A stretch of 64,000 nt of DNA from Portulaca oleracea (GCA_029582165.1 CM055887.1:12451190-12515189), one strand, 5' to 3'; positions 22,632-34,959 are shown, counted from the first letter of the stretch. Made by a program: numbers and translations. The notes: a model not told the origin generated them from the letters alone.

Positions 22632-23637
22632 AATCAAATATACATTTATAAGCATGATTTTCGCCTATAATTGGTAAGAAAGATCAATAAAAATTTACTT
22701 AAAACACATTAAAGCGGGCATTTCGATCTATTCAAATCTCGAAATCAACTTTGAGTTAAAAATGTATTTAATAGCAAAGTTGAGGGGTATCAAAATTACA
22801 TTGAAAACAACTACATTGAAAACAATGTAAGTAACTTTATAACTATGCTTAACCTCAAAGCGGAGGGGTATACATTTTAAAATATTCCATCTACATACGA
22901 CATCGATATGTTTTTCACTCGATTATGAATTATGACCATTAGTGCAAGTCTACTAGGGAAACAATTAATGAACCCGGATTATCACCATGGTATCCACCAA
23001 CAAGATCGAAGAATGAAATTGGCGATAGAGAAAGCAACAGGAAAGAAAGGTGGGTGGGAGAATATAAGGGCTATTTGTAGCATTCCTAATGGCATTATGT
23101 TAGTAGAAGAGCTTAGCTGAATGACAGCCGTAGCTAGTTTCCAAGATGAGATACAAGACAAAGAATACAGCTTGGTGGGATGGGTTGTTCAAGTAGCACT
23201 TGTAGTAAAAGTGGGAGTAGCCAGCAATTAAGTGTATTCCCCATCAACCACCAAGAATGTGGGGTGTAGTTGTTCAAGGGAGAGAACCTACTTGCTTTCC
23301 CGTCCCTTCCCTTCTTGTTATGTATCTTAATTAATTCTCAACACCTCCCAAGTACAATCTTGTTTTGGGTTTAGTAACCATTTTTGTTTAGCTTGGGTTG
23401 ATTGCGTCACATGAATAAAGTGTGGTTGCAAAGCTAATCCCATTCCACTTGTCTTTTTTTATATTTAAAATCTGTGTAAATAGACATATATGGTGTAAGG
23501 CATACTAAGCTATTAAAGCTAGTACTCTCTTCACATTATAAAAAGCTATTCTCATTATGCCTAAATTATTTGATTATTTTATGTAAAGTAGGAGTACATG
23601 TTTCAGAATGAGCCATTTTATCATCCTTTGCTTAAAT
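22632..23637. other. Spacer without recognised gene
   Basis: A short open frame at 22932-23120 (63 codons, beginning MTISASLLGK) has no recognised similarity and no supporting signals, so it is not called a gene. The rest is AT-rich and shows nothing clear. Confidence 0.5.
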
Positions 23638-23646
23638 CATATTTTT

Positions 23647-24209
23647 GGGTTTGTGGATCATAATATACCGACCTTTGAGGGTGTTGGATTGTAATATACC
23701 AACTTTTAGTATTGGACAGCAATATCCCTGACCTTCATACCTAGGTGACATTAATATACTAATAGTAACTAAGGGGGTGGTGAACCGGTCTCCATGCTGA
23801 CATGACTAGCGAAGGGAAAAAAAACTGTCCGAAGCCAATAACTCCGCTAACCCCTTTGTTTTTCTCACTAACCCGTATTACAAGACATTGATTGGTTGTG
23901 TGTCACATCATTACGAAGACCGGTTCACCACCCCGTTAGTCATTGTGTTAGGGCCGATTTGTTTAACGTGGGTTAGTGAGAAAAAACGAAGGGGTTAGCG
24001 GGGTTACTGGGCAATGGTCGGTTATTTTCCCTCCGTCTGTCACATCAGAACAGAAACCAGTTAAGTACCAGTCACCACCCTCTTAGCACTGTTGGTATAA
24101 TAATCTCACATAAGTATAAAGGTCAGAGATATTGTTGTCCAATAGTAAAGGTCGGTATATTACAATCCAATACCCCCAAAGATCGGTATATTGTCATCCA
24201 ATATCCCCA
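23647..24209. mobile_element. Fold-back/MULE-type MITE
   Basis: About 240 bp on each side form an imperfect inverted repeat containing AATATACCGACCTTTGAGGG-type blocks. An inner inverted pair lies around CTCACTAACCC and GGGTTAGTGAG. Flanks CATATTTTT (23638-23646) and CATTTTTTT (24210-24218) match at eight of nine bases, in keeping with a 9-bp duplication. No coding sequence. The whole unit could fold into one long hairpin. Confidence 0.75.
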
Positions 24210-24218
24210 CATTTTTTT

Positions 24219-26357
24219 TTAAAATAAATAATTATTTTACTTTTACTTTTATTGTTCAAAGTCATCCAAAGATTTTAAAAAAAATTGCAACCAAATTTCA
24301 ACACTAGACTTTAATATACTTGGTCCCTCCATCGGAAAAAAATTTGTCCACTTTGCTTTTTTAGGAACTTAAATGTTATACTTTTTGACCATTAATATTT
24401 TACATTTTATCTTAGTATGACTTGTAATATTATGCTTAAATAAAATATTTTCAATCACAAATTTAATAGTTGTAGTCAGTCGTATATGATAGCTCCCTGT
24501 ATAATCTTTTAATTTAATGGTTAGACTTTAAAAAGTTTGATCTCATTAATTAAATAATGACAATTTTTTTGGAGATAGAGAAAGTATCAAATTAGGATAA
24601 TCTCCTGCGAGCACCAATTAGTATAGTAATACCCCTATATGCTAAGCCACATAGTAAGAACAACTACCCTAATCTTCAAATTAAATAAAGTTTTTCCAAA
24701 TACAAGACTAGATATAGATGTGTAGTTAATTACAGATATAGCAAGTGGAAGGTCATCACTGTTCCTTTTTGTATACTATTTGGCTATTCGCTTATGCATT
24801 CTTATGTATGTCTTCCCAGTACTGGGAAAGTTGTTGATGCAGTCCTTTCATGTTCAACTTTAATGGTAGTATGTTGTATTCATAGGTTAGTTAAGGCTTA
24901 GCCTAAGAAACCCAAAGAGTATAAATATGTTTACTAGTTTTGTTATGTAGAGGATAAAGACATATACATTGGGGAATTGTTTGGCGGCCAATTTTTTGGG
25001 TTGCTTTCAGCTTTTTGGACACTGTTACATTTTTAACCAAGGTGAACAAGCTACCTGAGATATTTGGTAATATGCTTTTCATATTAGCTTTTTGGATCAA
25101 ATAAGTCAGTTTTCAAAAATCTACTTGATGAAGTTTTTTGAGGTAACTTTTCACAAAAAACTAGTTTACCAAACACATGTCTTGCCATCAACTAACCCAA
25201 ATAACTAAAGTCACACAACTAATCCAAACAATTATTTATTAACTACAACCTAACAGCTAATAATTAGCGGCTACCAATTGATTGCCAGAGAAGGCCATTG
25301 GCCGAATTGTTCAACATTTTAGATTTCACATACCATTGTTAAGTAATTTGTCCTATGCTTATATATATAAATTATGAAAGCACACACTTTTATAAGAATG
25401 ATATACGGTTTAAAATATCTTCCTATATTTGAGCTTCTTAATCTTGTTATATACGTATATATTTGAGATTCTTGATACATCTTGTCATTGGTGCTGTGGT
25501 GCATTGATTTTGCATGGAGCCACAGCTACAAATTGCCTTGAATGTATACCAGTGGGTGTGGGGTTTATAATATTGACTTAGACACCTGTTATTGATGATT
25601 CAGGCCTAGAAACTTTAGAAGGTGCTGTAGATGGAAAATGAGACAATTGAGTATGGAGTATGCCCCTTATCTACCATCTGTGGTGGTATATATTCCCTCC
25701 ATCAACCAAAATACCTCAGTCTTTATTTATTTATTTATTTATTCATTTTTTTTTAACATTATCAAATCAAATCAAATCTATGTGTATTCTCAAATTTATT
25801 GACAGCTAATCTATACATACGGATTGAATGCTAGCCCCAAGCTTATTTTGTGGCAAATCCTGTTAATAATGTGCCATTTCTAATTACCAATAGCAATGTT
25901 CCAAAATCTTGTCAAGCGGGTAAGGTGAGGTCGGGTAAAGCAGTCTTATCCTTTAAATTTTTCAGTTTAGAGAGACTGTTTTTGAGTTACCCAAGATTAG
26001 AAATCGTTCGCCACCTATAATTCCATGGAAAAGAAATAGAGGAACTTTAATGAAGCATTTACTTTAATCTGTTACCCAATTTTTTTTTTTAAGTACGTGA
26101 ACTAGGAATGGTTTTGATTTTTGGTTTCCAACTTGCATTAGCTGGAAGCAAAATGATAAACATCTTGACATATAATCATCTTGAATTTTACATAAATCAC
26201 TTATAAAGTTAAATATAAGTATATTTAAATAATTAATTCACCTAGCTAATAAGTATTATACTTTTATAATTGATAAATATATATATATATATAACTAGCT
26301 ATTGGAGAAAATATTATTAAAAATTACAAAAATATGAAATATGAACAATTCAAGCTG
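24219..26357. other. AT-rich spacer
   Basis: No gene, long repeat or complete element is recognisable. A stretch around 24960-25310 is bounded by weakly mirrored GAATTGTTTGGCGGCC and GGCCGAATTGTTC motifs and may be an old transposon, but the match is too poor to call. Confidence 0.5.
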
Positions 26358-26365
26358 ATTATTAA

Positions 26366-26787
26366 AAGGGGTGGGCAACGAGCCGAAGCCCATAGGGTCA
26401 AGAGGGTCGGACCCTAAAAAATAAGGGTTGTCAAAGGGTCGGGTCATTAACAAGCTGGCCCGTTTCACAAAGTTAAAGGGTCGGTGAATCGACCGGACCG
26501 GGTCGGCCGACAATAACTCAAAATAAATAGTTTTTCCTATTGTTTTAAATGCTAACCTTACTTAAATATATTATTAATACTCCATATTAAATAATAATTA
26601 GCATGAGTACTTTTTGGTACAAGTACATTTAGTTTTAACTTTAGGGTCAAACGGGCCGGTTCATGGGTGACCCTTGTTTTTACTAGAAGCACTGGCCCGA
26701 CCCATTACTACAAAGGGCCAACATTGATCCGACCCGACCCTACATGAGTCATGACCCAGCCTTGATCCGGCATGTTGCCCACCCCTA
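26366..26787. mobile_element. hAT-type MITE
   Basis: Ends AGGGGTGGGCAAC and GTTGCCCACCCCT form the inverted repeats seen in many plant hAT elements. Flanking octamers ATTATTAA (26358-26365) and GTTATTAA (26788-26795) match at seven of eight bases, the expected hAT duplication size. The interior repeats GGGTCGG-like motifs on both sides and has no protein. Confidence 0.8.
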
Positions 26788-27099
26788 GTTATTAACCATC
26801 TTGAATCGAGATGTGTATAATCGTCATTAGTGGAACTATGTTGAGATACGGTGTTAATTGTCATCAACTAAAACATGTGAAGGTATATAAGAAGATTTTG
26901 TGATTTTTCTGATTAAAAAGTTTTAAACCTATCACTTTCCCTTAAGTCTCAATCGTCATACCTCAATCTAATATAAGAGGGTTCGCTGAGGTCATAAGAC
27001 TCATAACTAAACTAATTGGGAACCACAAATCCCGCAATTTTCAGGCTTAAAACATGAACACTAGTGCATTAACCTTGACAATAAAACCCTCAAAAAAAC

Positions 27100-27433
27100 C
27101 AGTATATATGCAACCCACGTCGTCCACAATGATTAAACCCAAAGCCAGCCATACACGTTATTATCACATTCCCCTGCTCAAATAATTTACCCCACCAATT
27201 AATCCATTCATTCATTCATTCATATACCCGTCCATTACATACAAATATATCCACACACACCCTTCCAAATTCCTGTCTCCTTCTCCATCTCACCAAATCC
27301 ATCCAAATCACATTATTCTTTTCCCCCAAAACAAAAACCCAACTACTCTTTCCTCTTTCTTTCATTCAAAAACCCCTGATTGATCAAATCCAGCTAGCTT
27401 GATGCCCACAAATTAAATGTCAACAGTCCAAAG
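27100..27433 (+). promoter_or_regulatory. Putative promoter and CT-rich 5' leader of the 27434 gene
   Basis: A TATA-like GTATATATGC lies near 27105, and a second near 27240, followed by a pyrimidine-rich leader typical of plant 5' UTRs. Two upstream ATGs occur before the chosen start: 27402 opens a four-codon frame, and 27417 opens a frame that overlaps the gene out of phase to 27611. Both, if transcribed, could lower translation of the main frame. The transcription start is not known. Confidence 0.4.
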
Positions 27434-27820
27434 ATGCAGCATGATCCCTGCTCGTCGTCATCAACACCGACTTCCAGTTCGCCTTCGCAATTCGCAATCA
27501 GAGTCCAACTCGTGTCGAAATCCAAGAGTGAGAGGCTCCTTGAGAAGTACTTTGACGCGTTCGAGTTCGACTTCAGGTATGAGGAAAGCGGGATTTGGTC
27601 ACCTCCTGTGAGGCGGACCGCCTTCGTTAACTCCCCTGACCGGATCATCACCGAGGAGGAGTTAGCCGCTAAGCTTAGGACTGTCGTCGCCAAAAATTGC
27701 TGTTCAAATTCAGCTGGAAATAACGCCAACTGTTTTCATATGTGGGGTTGCATTTCTACTCTGTTTTCTGCCTTTCAGAAAAGAGTCAAGAAAAGGAAAG
27801 AAATCACTTATGCTGTGTAA
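27434..27820 (+). CDS. Small plant-specific protein, function unknown; likely host gene
   Basis: A 128-residue protein starts MQHDPCSSSS, with an N-terminal serine-rich patch (about residues 5-18). A conserved-looking core follows (about 30-85) with RLLEKYFDAFEFDFRYEES, GIWSPP and EELAAKLRTVV. It ends in a basic tail KRVKKRKE after a short hydrophobic stretch. I recall small plant proteins of similar layout with a FDFxYExSGxWSPP-like motif and no assigned function, but cannot name a family. The start at 27434 has A at -3, a good context. It has balanced composition and a CT-rich leader, and no transposon domain, unlike all other frames in the window. It could be an exon of a longer gene, because TTTTCTGCCTTTCAG near 27764-27778 looks like a 3' splice site. 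Confidence 0.7.
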   Translation: MQHDPCSSSSTPTSSSPSQFAIRVQLVSKSKSERLLEKYFDAFEFDFRYEESGIWSPPVRRTAFVNSPDRIITEEELAAKLRTVVAKNCCSNSAGNNANCFHMWGCISTLFSAFQKRVKKRKEITYAV

Positions 27821-28868
27821 GTCTTTGTTCATTTTTTGTGCAGGGTGTTTGGTATGTATGGAAGAAAGTGTGGAGAAATTTGAATTTGTGGATTAACTAT
27901 TGATCATTAGAGTGTAAATTTGTATCCTTTTGAATGGGGTATTGAAAGGGATGTATATTGTATAGAGTTTGAGTATTCTTTTCTGGGCAATCAGATGACT
28001 GCCTTTTCTGCTGTCCTTATTTCCCCACTTCTTCTTTTGTTTGTTTTAGGAAGAATTGAAATTGAATGAAATTATTGACTAGTATTCGTAGCATTATTGA
28101 ATAGCTATAGGTGCAGCAATAATTGACTTTATGGTATGATGAGGGGCTTGAGCCCTGCTGCACTGATATAATCAGAGTTTCAGCAATTTAATTTGACTAT
28201 TGCGTTTGTTCTACGACAGTATCTCAGTCCTATTTATTCGTCTCATTTTTCCAGCTGCATCAGTTGAATTTTTAGACTACAAAGGGTCTGTACTCTGTAA
28301 TCTGTACAGTACAGCTTCTTCTTTTTTGGTCATTACTTGGGAAAAGATGAATCTGAGATCTTAATTGATCTGATAAGCTCATGTGACAAAAAAGAAAGCC
28401 TTAATGGAGTCTAGCATTTGTGTGTATAGTCTAATCCAAACGTGAAAGTTACATGATTGTCTTTTTTTATACATGTTATAACGTCACATCAATGTATAAC
28501 GAAGTCATATGAATTATGAGCATAGTAGTAGATATGAAAATAAAAATGAAATTTATTTGAGGACAAAACTTTAACAATTGATAACTGTGGGAATATTTTG
28601 TCGTCACAAAATGATAACGTACAGTAATTTGCTGTATGTTAACTGTTGTTGTGGTGAACCGCATTGGTTCTCATGTAAGTGGGTTTTACGTTTAAGAATA
28701 AGAATAGTTAGTCGTTTATCAAAAAAAAAAAGAATAGTTAGTCAAATCAAGGTCAAGTTTCTAGAATTAAATTGTTTGTGTCATGTAAGTTAGATTTTAA
28801 TGAATACATCATGGATAACCATTATTACTATATATGTACTCAGTGTATTATATTGTGGTGGATTACCA
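27821..28868. other. 3' flank of the host gene and spacer
   Basis: Probably includes the 3' UTR in its first 200-300 bases. No other gene is seen. Low-complexity A-rich tracts occur near 28720. Confidence 0.5.
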
Positions 28869-28877
28869 TATTATTAA

Positions 28878-29263
28878 GGGAAATTGAAATTAAATAAACC
28901 AATCTTTGGGGTGCTTTGATATAACGAACCAACCTTAAACATTAATGTTAGACAAATTGACTTTAATATGTTGTTTTTTCCAAAGAAATCACCGGAGTCA
29001 AACACATCTAAGTGTGACGTGGCAAGGCACTATATGGACGGTGTTTTAGCCAAAAAAAAAGGAACATTAATATTAGTCACTATGAGAAGCTTCCGCCGAT
29101 AAGCTTCCGCCACTGCCACGTCACACTTCCGATGAGTTTGACTCGATGGCGATTTGCTGGAAAAAACAACCTATTAAGGTCAGTTTGTCTAATATTAATG
29201 TTCAAGGTTGGTTCGTTATATCAAAGCACCCCCAAAAGTTGATTTATTTAATTTCAATTTCTC
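28878..29263. mobile_element. MULE-type MITE with ~140-bp inverted arms
   Basis: The ends GGGAAATTGAAATTAAATAA and the reverse complement of the right end agree closely over about 140 bp. A perfect 9-bp target duplication TATTATTAA lies at 28869-28877 and 29264-29272. No coding capacity. The arms also contain CGTTATATCAAAGCACC-type blocks mirrored on both sides. Confidence 0.9.
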
Positions 29264-29893
29264 TATTATTAATTTATTGATGTATTCATTAATGGTACTC
29301 CATAACGAACAAAACAACCATGGATTACCATATTTATATCCAAGGATTGCTATATTGATATCCAAGGATTACATATATAACGAACCATGGATACATATAT
29401 TAATAAATCTTGCATGACGGAATTGAAGAAGAAAAAGAAAAAAAAAGAAGAAGAAGAAGTTACGTAAAATTAGTCCATTATCCGAGTTAATAGCTTTAGA
29501 GCCCAATCCTTCTTCATTATCATCTTCTTTTATTCATCCGAAGACAAGTGTCAAATAGCACAACACACTCCCCAAACATTTGAAAATGGGAAAGTGAAAG
29601 ACAAAATCAAGCTCAAAGACCAAATAACCAAGTTTAGAAATAATAGACAAAATGAGCACCTCACTCCAAAAGCAAAAATTGTACAAATTGTTGATGTTTT
29701 ACTGTAAAAAATAAAAATATTGCAGAGAAACCAAAAAGCCCCATCATCATCTTCTTCATCTTTCTTCTTCTTTTCCACCCCTCTTTCTCTTTACATTAAA
29801 CCCCATCTTTATTTGTCTCCTTAGGCAGATTGATGTTTTTTTTGAAGCAAAAGAGCGGCATTTTTTAAATTGGAACAAAAAAAAAAAGAAATT

Positions 29894-30184
29894 AACACAT
29901 GTATATTTAACATGCCTAATCATCAATTTCAGGCCCCATGTTTAATTGCAAATTAGGACTTCCCTGTCTTAAGAAAATCTTTAGGGCAATTTGCTTGCTG
30001 GGTCGTCCTTCAAGGCCAATAACCCCAACTCACAAACCTATTTTATTTTCTAGGGTTAATGACCTTGAAGGACAGCCCATGAAGCGTATTGACCCTAAAA
30101 GCTTAGTAGGACCATGAGGTCTTAATTAGCAATTAAATATGAGACCCAAATTGATAACTAGACATGCCAAATATACATGTGTTA
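29894..30184. mobile_element. Fold-back element with ~135-bp arms
   Basis: The segment ACACATGTATATTT near 29895 through CTTTAGGGCAATTTGC, and its mirror from about 30045 to 30184, form two arms with scattered mismatches. No target duplication could be fixed because the flanks are AT-rich. The same arm sequence occurs a third time at 30201-30345. Confidence 0.65.
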
Positions 30185-30200
30185 TTCATGGTTAATAATT

Positions 30201-30345
30201 TGTGTATCTATAGATATTTGACATATATAGTCATCAATTTAGGTCTCATATTTAATTATAAATTAGGACCTCACAGTCCTGCTAAGCCTTTGAGGTCAAT
30301 ATGTTTCTTGGGCCGTCTTTCAAGGTCAATAACCCTATTTTCTAA
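30201..30345. repeat. Third arm copy of the fold-back element
   Basis: It repeats the left arm order: ATCAATTTAGGTCTCATATTTAATT, then GGTCAATATG and GTCTTTCAAGGTCAATAACCC. It lies in direct orientation to arm 1 and inverted to arm 2. It may be the remains of a second copy or an unequal duplication. Confidence 0.6.
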
Positions 30346-30984
30346 AGTCATGTTCCTTGCGTTTTCTAGGATGCTGTTTTATGTGACCCATTTTAGTTGA
30401 TTGGGTTGGGCCAAAAGTTGCTGTCACGCAACAATGGGTTGGGTGCCCATAGGTTCGTGCCCGGCCTTACACGGTCAAACCTCCTATTCTTCCACAAACC
30501 AGAACATTGACCGTTGGACGAGATTGTTGTTTTTTTTTATTTTTTTTATTTTATGGTAGTGGCTTTTATATGTTAGTCCAATCAATATGCAGTTCACATG
30601 CGTTGATCCGATATTTATAAATACAAAATTTAAAAGTTTAATATTAAATAGATATATTTTATATATATTAAAATTATATTAATTTAATTTAATTTGATTA
30701 TGTTAGTTAATTATTTACTTATATAAAATGTACCATATGCAAACCAAATTAAAACTATTATAATAACTACTACAAATTAAATATTTTATTTGGATGTTTT
30801 CTAACATATTTTCATATAAACACAATTTTAAAATAGGCCAAAACATAATAATTAGTTTCAGTTTTATCTGAAACACTATATGGGGGCAAGTGGCGAAGCC
30901 AAGATTCAAAGGTAGGGGTGTCAAAATAGAATTTAATAAAAATAGACAAATTATATTGGTACAAATTCTGAAAAAAAAAGACAA

Positions 30985-31244
30985 ATTACCTCATCGCGCT
31001 CATTTGGATGATAACTTGGAATTGGTTTTCTTTCAGCCGGGTCTGCAATAAGACTTTTTATGTCAACACGAGTTCTTGTTTGGTCTTGCTACGGCTAACT
31101 AAAACTTTGTGTAAAGGGATTAGTGACTGGGGGCGGTTCATTGTCAGATGATGGATGAATACTTTCTTGAGGCGATGGAGAATTTTGTGTCACAGAACCT
31201 GAATCATGCAATGTCTTCACTCTCTTACTGAAATGTTTCTCCAT
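30985..31244 (-). pseudogene. hAT transposase N-terminal fragment
   Basis: The frame starts MEKHFSKRVKTL at 31244 and passes through a serine/proline-rich linker. After two stops (near 31095 and 31088) it reads DIKSLIADPAERKPIPSYHP and NERDEV down to about 30985. This N-terminal layout, a MEKxFKRK-like start followed by a DPGxRxxIxxYHPNxRD-type segment, is known from plant hAT transposases with a TTF-type zinc finger. The catalytic domain and the dimerisation region are missing. Confidence 0.8.
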
Positions 31245-31332
31245 TTCATACTGACAAACAATTTTAAAAAAATGAATTAACTTTATAAATTCAAAACATC
31301 CACTAAAGCACATTCATTTTTTATTATTAGAA

Positions 31333-31944
31333 ATAAACAATTAACAATAACGAAATCACCATCTCATAACAATATTTTAATTTGTAACCAATCAATCCAA
31401 CAAATAAACTACATAGTTTGAATTATAAATATTTAAACAAAATAAAACCAAGAACTCTAATCATTCTATTCAATAGATTGCTATTTCGTCGCAAAATACT
31501 CAAATTTATTAATTGTTAATTGCAAATTAAACTATTATAATCAACAATAAACAATAACAAAATCACCATCTCAAAATAATATTTTAATTTGTCACCAACG
31601 AATCAAACAAATAAACTACATAGTTTGAACTATGAATATTTGAACAAAATAAAACCAAGAACTCTAATCGTTCTATTCAATAGATTGTTATTTCATCACA
31701 AAATACTCAAATTTATTAATTGTTCAATGCAAATTTAATTATTAGAATCAACAATAAACAATAACAAAATAACCATCTCAAAATAATATTTTAATTTGTC
31801 ACCAATGAATCAAACAAATAAACTACATAGTTTGAATTATGAATATTTGAACAAAATAAAACTAAGAACTCTATTCGTTCTATTCAAAGATTGATATTTC
31901 ATCATAAAATTCGCAAATATATTAATTGTTCAATACAAATTTAA
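31333..31944. repeat. Three tandem copies of a 207-bp repeat
   Basis: The marker ACCATCTCA recurs at 31358, 31565 and 31772, exactly 207 bp apart. Each copy has AATATTTTAATTTG, then AAACTACATAGTTTG, then an AATTTATTAATTGTT end. Copies differ by scattered substitutions. They lie wholly inside the hAT element. Confidence 0.88.
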
Positions 31945-32416
31945 CTAAAATTAATAAATTAAACATAATAATTTACAAAATAACATTCCTCAATTTAATT
32001 ATTTGATCAATTAGTGTCGTGGTAAAATTGTAGAAGTAGGGGCAGCAATGCTGCATTGCTAACGGCGACTGTTTATTAAAGATTAGGGTTAAATGAAAAT
32101 TTCCACAAAATTGGGCGTGATGGGCATCTAACCCTTGGTTGATTCCAGCATAAAGGCACGCGACATGCATAGAAGTAAAATGTCCACTCTCCACAATCTA
32201 GCAAATTCGAACCCCTAACATCAAAGAGGTAGAGGCGCGACCATCATGCGTCCTCACCATCCAGCTACAGAAACACTTTTGTGCATTTTCCCCACAAATT
32301 AGTATATATATTATTTTTAACTATAAAATAGGTCTAACTGATTTTTTTTTTGCCAAAATAGTTGGGGGGTCAATTGACCACCCATGACCCTTAGTAGCTT
32401 CGCCCCTGATGAGGGC

Positions 32417-33233
32417 GTAAGATGTTTGCCACCAACCTATAATACAATGGTTTTAATAATTAGTGAGTAATTAGTTTTAAAAATGTGAAATGACATTCCT
32501 TGTTTATAGTGTCTATCTATAGACATAACTATGGCTAAAGGGTTCATATAATCAAATTAAATCACAAACACAAGTCGTGACTTGTGAATAGATAAATAAT
32601 GTCCACATTTGAGCATTGTATATAATTCACATTTGCTGTCCACATCGCCTTGCATATCTTAATATGCTCATATTGACAATTTTAAATATATTGCCAATTA
32701 TTGTTATTGCAACATTTATCGTCATACATTGTAATATTTTCACCACAAAAAATTAATATGTAAAAAAATCATGAAAAAGTTAGCTAAACACATTCTTTTC
32801 AATTAAATTGTGCTTCCATTATACCTGCATTCATGTCTCTTTCACCACACTTCAAAAATCCATCTTAAGCTACAACTACGTACTTAGCTAATTTTAATAA
32901 AGCTTCCAAGAATTCACGCAAGTTATTTATACTATTACATAATAGGTGGTTAAGCATAAACATATTATGTGTAGTATCATTAAGTCTAATAAAAAGTCCA
33001 CTATACTTTGATTATACAGTAAAAAAAGTTATCCATCTAAAAGTATAACTAAGTTTACTATAAATGAACATGATTCAATTGAATTTTACAAACAATCTTA
33101 CAATTTATGAAACAATAAACTACTCAACAATGATAAATATAAAGAATACATAAATAACATTTCGAATAAAATAAATATAAGAGAGCTAAGAGAAGCCGAT
33201 TCAAGTTAGACTTATATTTAAACATGATTTACA

Positions 33234-33276
<43 letters not shown>

Positions 33277-34456
33277 GTAATATATTCGTAATATGAAATA
33301 CTCAACCCAGAGCGATTGTAGGGGTTATTGGCCAATCATATTAAAGAAAAAAAAATCGATTTAAAAATACAATAAAAAATTCCCGCCCATGAAATAATAA
33401 TAAAAAAATCGATTTAAAAAAAATAATAAACAAGAAATCTAATCAGATTAAGAGTCTACCTTATCTATTTCCTAACCCAATTAGGATTCTAACTATCACC
33501 CAAATCTAATTAGGACTCTAACTCTCACCTAAATCTAATTAGGAGTCTACCTCCTGATCTAATATATAAACATCGAAACATCTTTCATTGTCTTTCAATC
33601 TGTCAGCTATTAACATTTGAAGCTACCATTGAATTATCGACAAACTTGTAAATACAAGCAGGTTAGTTTTCGAAAAGTACTATCAATATATACCACATCA
33701 ATATATTTTAACATGTATTTTTTTTACTAAAAGTACTATTAGTATGGACCACACCGTAATTCTATGCGTCAATTTATTTGTTGCAACCTTTTCTTCAATT
33801 TATTTATGTGTCAATTCATTCTATGCATCAATTTATTTATCGCAACCTAATATAGACATCCAGGTATCTTTCATTATCTCTCAATCTGTCAACTATCAAT
33901 ATTTAAAGCAACAATTGAATTCTGGATGCTTAAGTTTATTCTATGCGTCAATTTATTTATCGTAACCTTTTCTTCAACACAGACTCAATTTTCCCATTCA
34001 TAAAGCACCGGCGAAGCATCACCAAGTAAGTCTTCCTACATCTTTCTTATTCTTATTTTACTGCTATCACTATGAATATTATTGCACACACAACCCAATT
34101 TGTTTTATTCGACTTCCATCCTTATATTATCTTCACATCTTTCAGCAGATTCAAATTTATTTAGGTGCAGGGTACATTTAGATTTTTCAAAACCGTTAAG
34201 GAAAAGTTTAATTATATAATTCTTTTTCTGATACATGAATTACCATGATATCTTTGCACAGACACTATAGTTACAGCAAGACTGCATATCTCTTATTGTC
34301 AAATTCCATTTAGACTTTAGGGTTGGATTGATTGATTAATATTTTTCCACTAATTTGTAGGGTTTTATATAATGCATTGTTATACAAGGTGTTAGTCACC
34401 CATACAAAGATATGCCTGTACAATAGTGAAATGTCATTTTTCCCTTACGCTACCAA
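32417..34456. other. AT-rich spacer with microsatellite and degenerate short repeats
   Basis: A (TAA)n tract lies at about 33236-33276. Between 33570 and 33965 the segments TCTTTCATTGTCTTTCAATC and TCTTTCATTATCTCTCAATC, and several copies of TTCTATGCGTCAATTTATTT, form degenerate direct repeats. No gene is recognised. Confidence 0.5.
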
Positions 34457-34461
34457 AAACT

Positions 34462-34959
34462 TGTTGGGTTGAATGTGGAGACCAATTTTGGGTTGGTCTC
34501 TATCTCTTGGGAAGCAAGGTAAAAGAGTTTGAGTGGGAATCAAGTTGTAGATTTGTTCCATTTCCTTTTTGTAATTCCTTTGTTGTAGGGATTTTATTAA
34601 TCCTAAAATTGTGTCAGCCTTGTACTATAAATAAAGTCTAGGTGCTAGGTTTATTTGTATTGCAATTGAAAGTGTTTCATCTTATACCACAAGAGATTGA
34701 CCTATAATCTCTGTGTCCCTGAGGGAGTTCTGTGAGGCTCATCTGTGAGTGTTGAGTTCTCATGTAGTAACTCTAGGGAGGTTGTGAGAGATTGTGGAGG
34801 TCTTGGAATCTCTGAAACACCGTTGTAATCCTTTGATAGTGCATTGTTCGTGATTTTTTCCCGGTTTGGGTTTCCACGTTAATTTCTTGTGTCGAATCTT
34901 TATTTATTTTTCGCCTTTATTATTGTTTGTCTGCTAACTACGCCCTGAGAATCCTAACA
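34462..34959 (+). repeat. 5' LTR of copia C
   Basis: A 498-bp LTR, TGTTGGG to CCTAACA, with a TATA-like CTATAAATA near 34624-34632. The transcript start is expected shortly after it. Confidence 0.92.

Larger units (their letters stand above)
30888..32408 (-). mobile_element. Deleted (non-autonomous) hAT transposon
   Basis: Ends AAGTGGCGAAGCCA and, reversed, CAGGGGCGAAGCTA agree at 11 of 14 bases. They are flanked by octamers ATGGGGGC (30880-30887) and ATGAGGGC (32409-32416), seven of eight equal. Eight-base duplications are the hAT hallmark. A piece of the hAT transposase N-terminus is kept at one end on the minus strand. Most of the transposase is gone and three 207-bp repeats occupy the middle. 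Confidence 0.85.

Noticed and set aside
22932..23120. 63-codon open frame as a possible gene
   Set aside because: No recognised domain, start context or neighbouring signals; the length is ordinary for chance.
24960..25310. Possible hAT-like MITE
   Set aside because: End motifs match poorly and no 8-bp duplication could be found.
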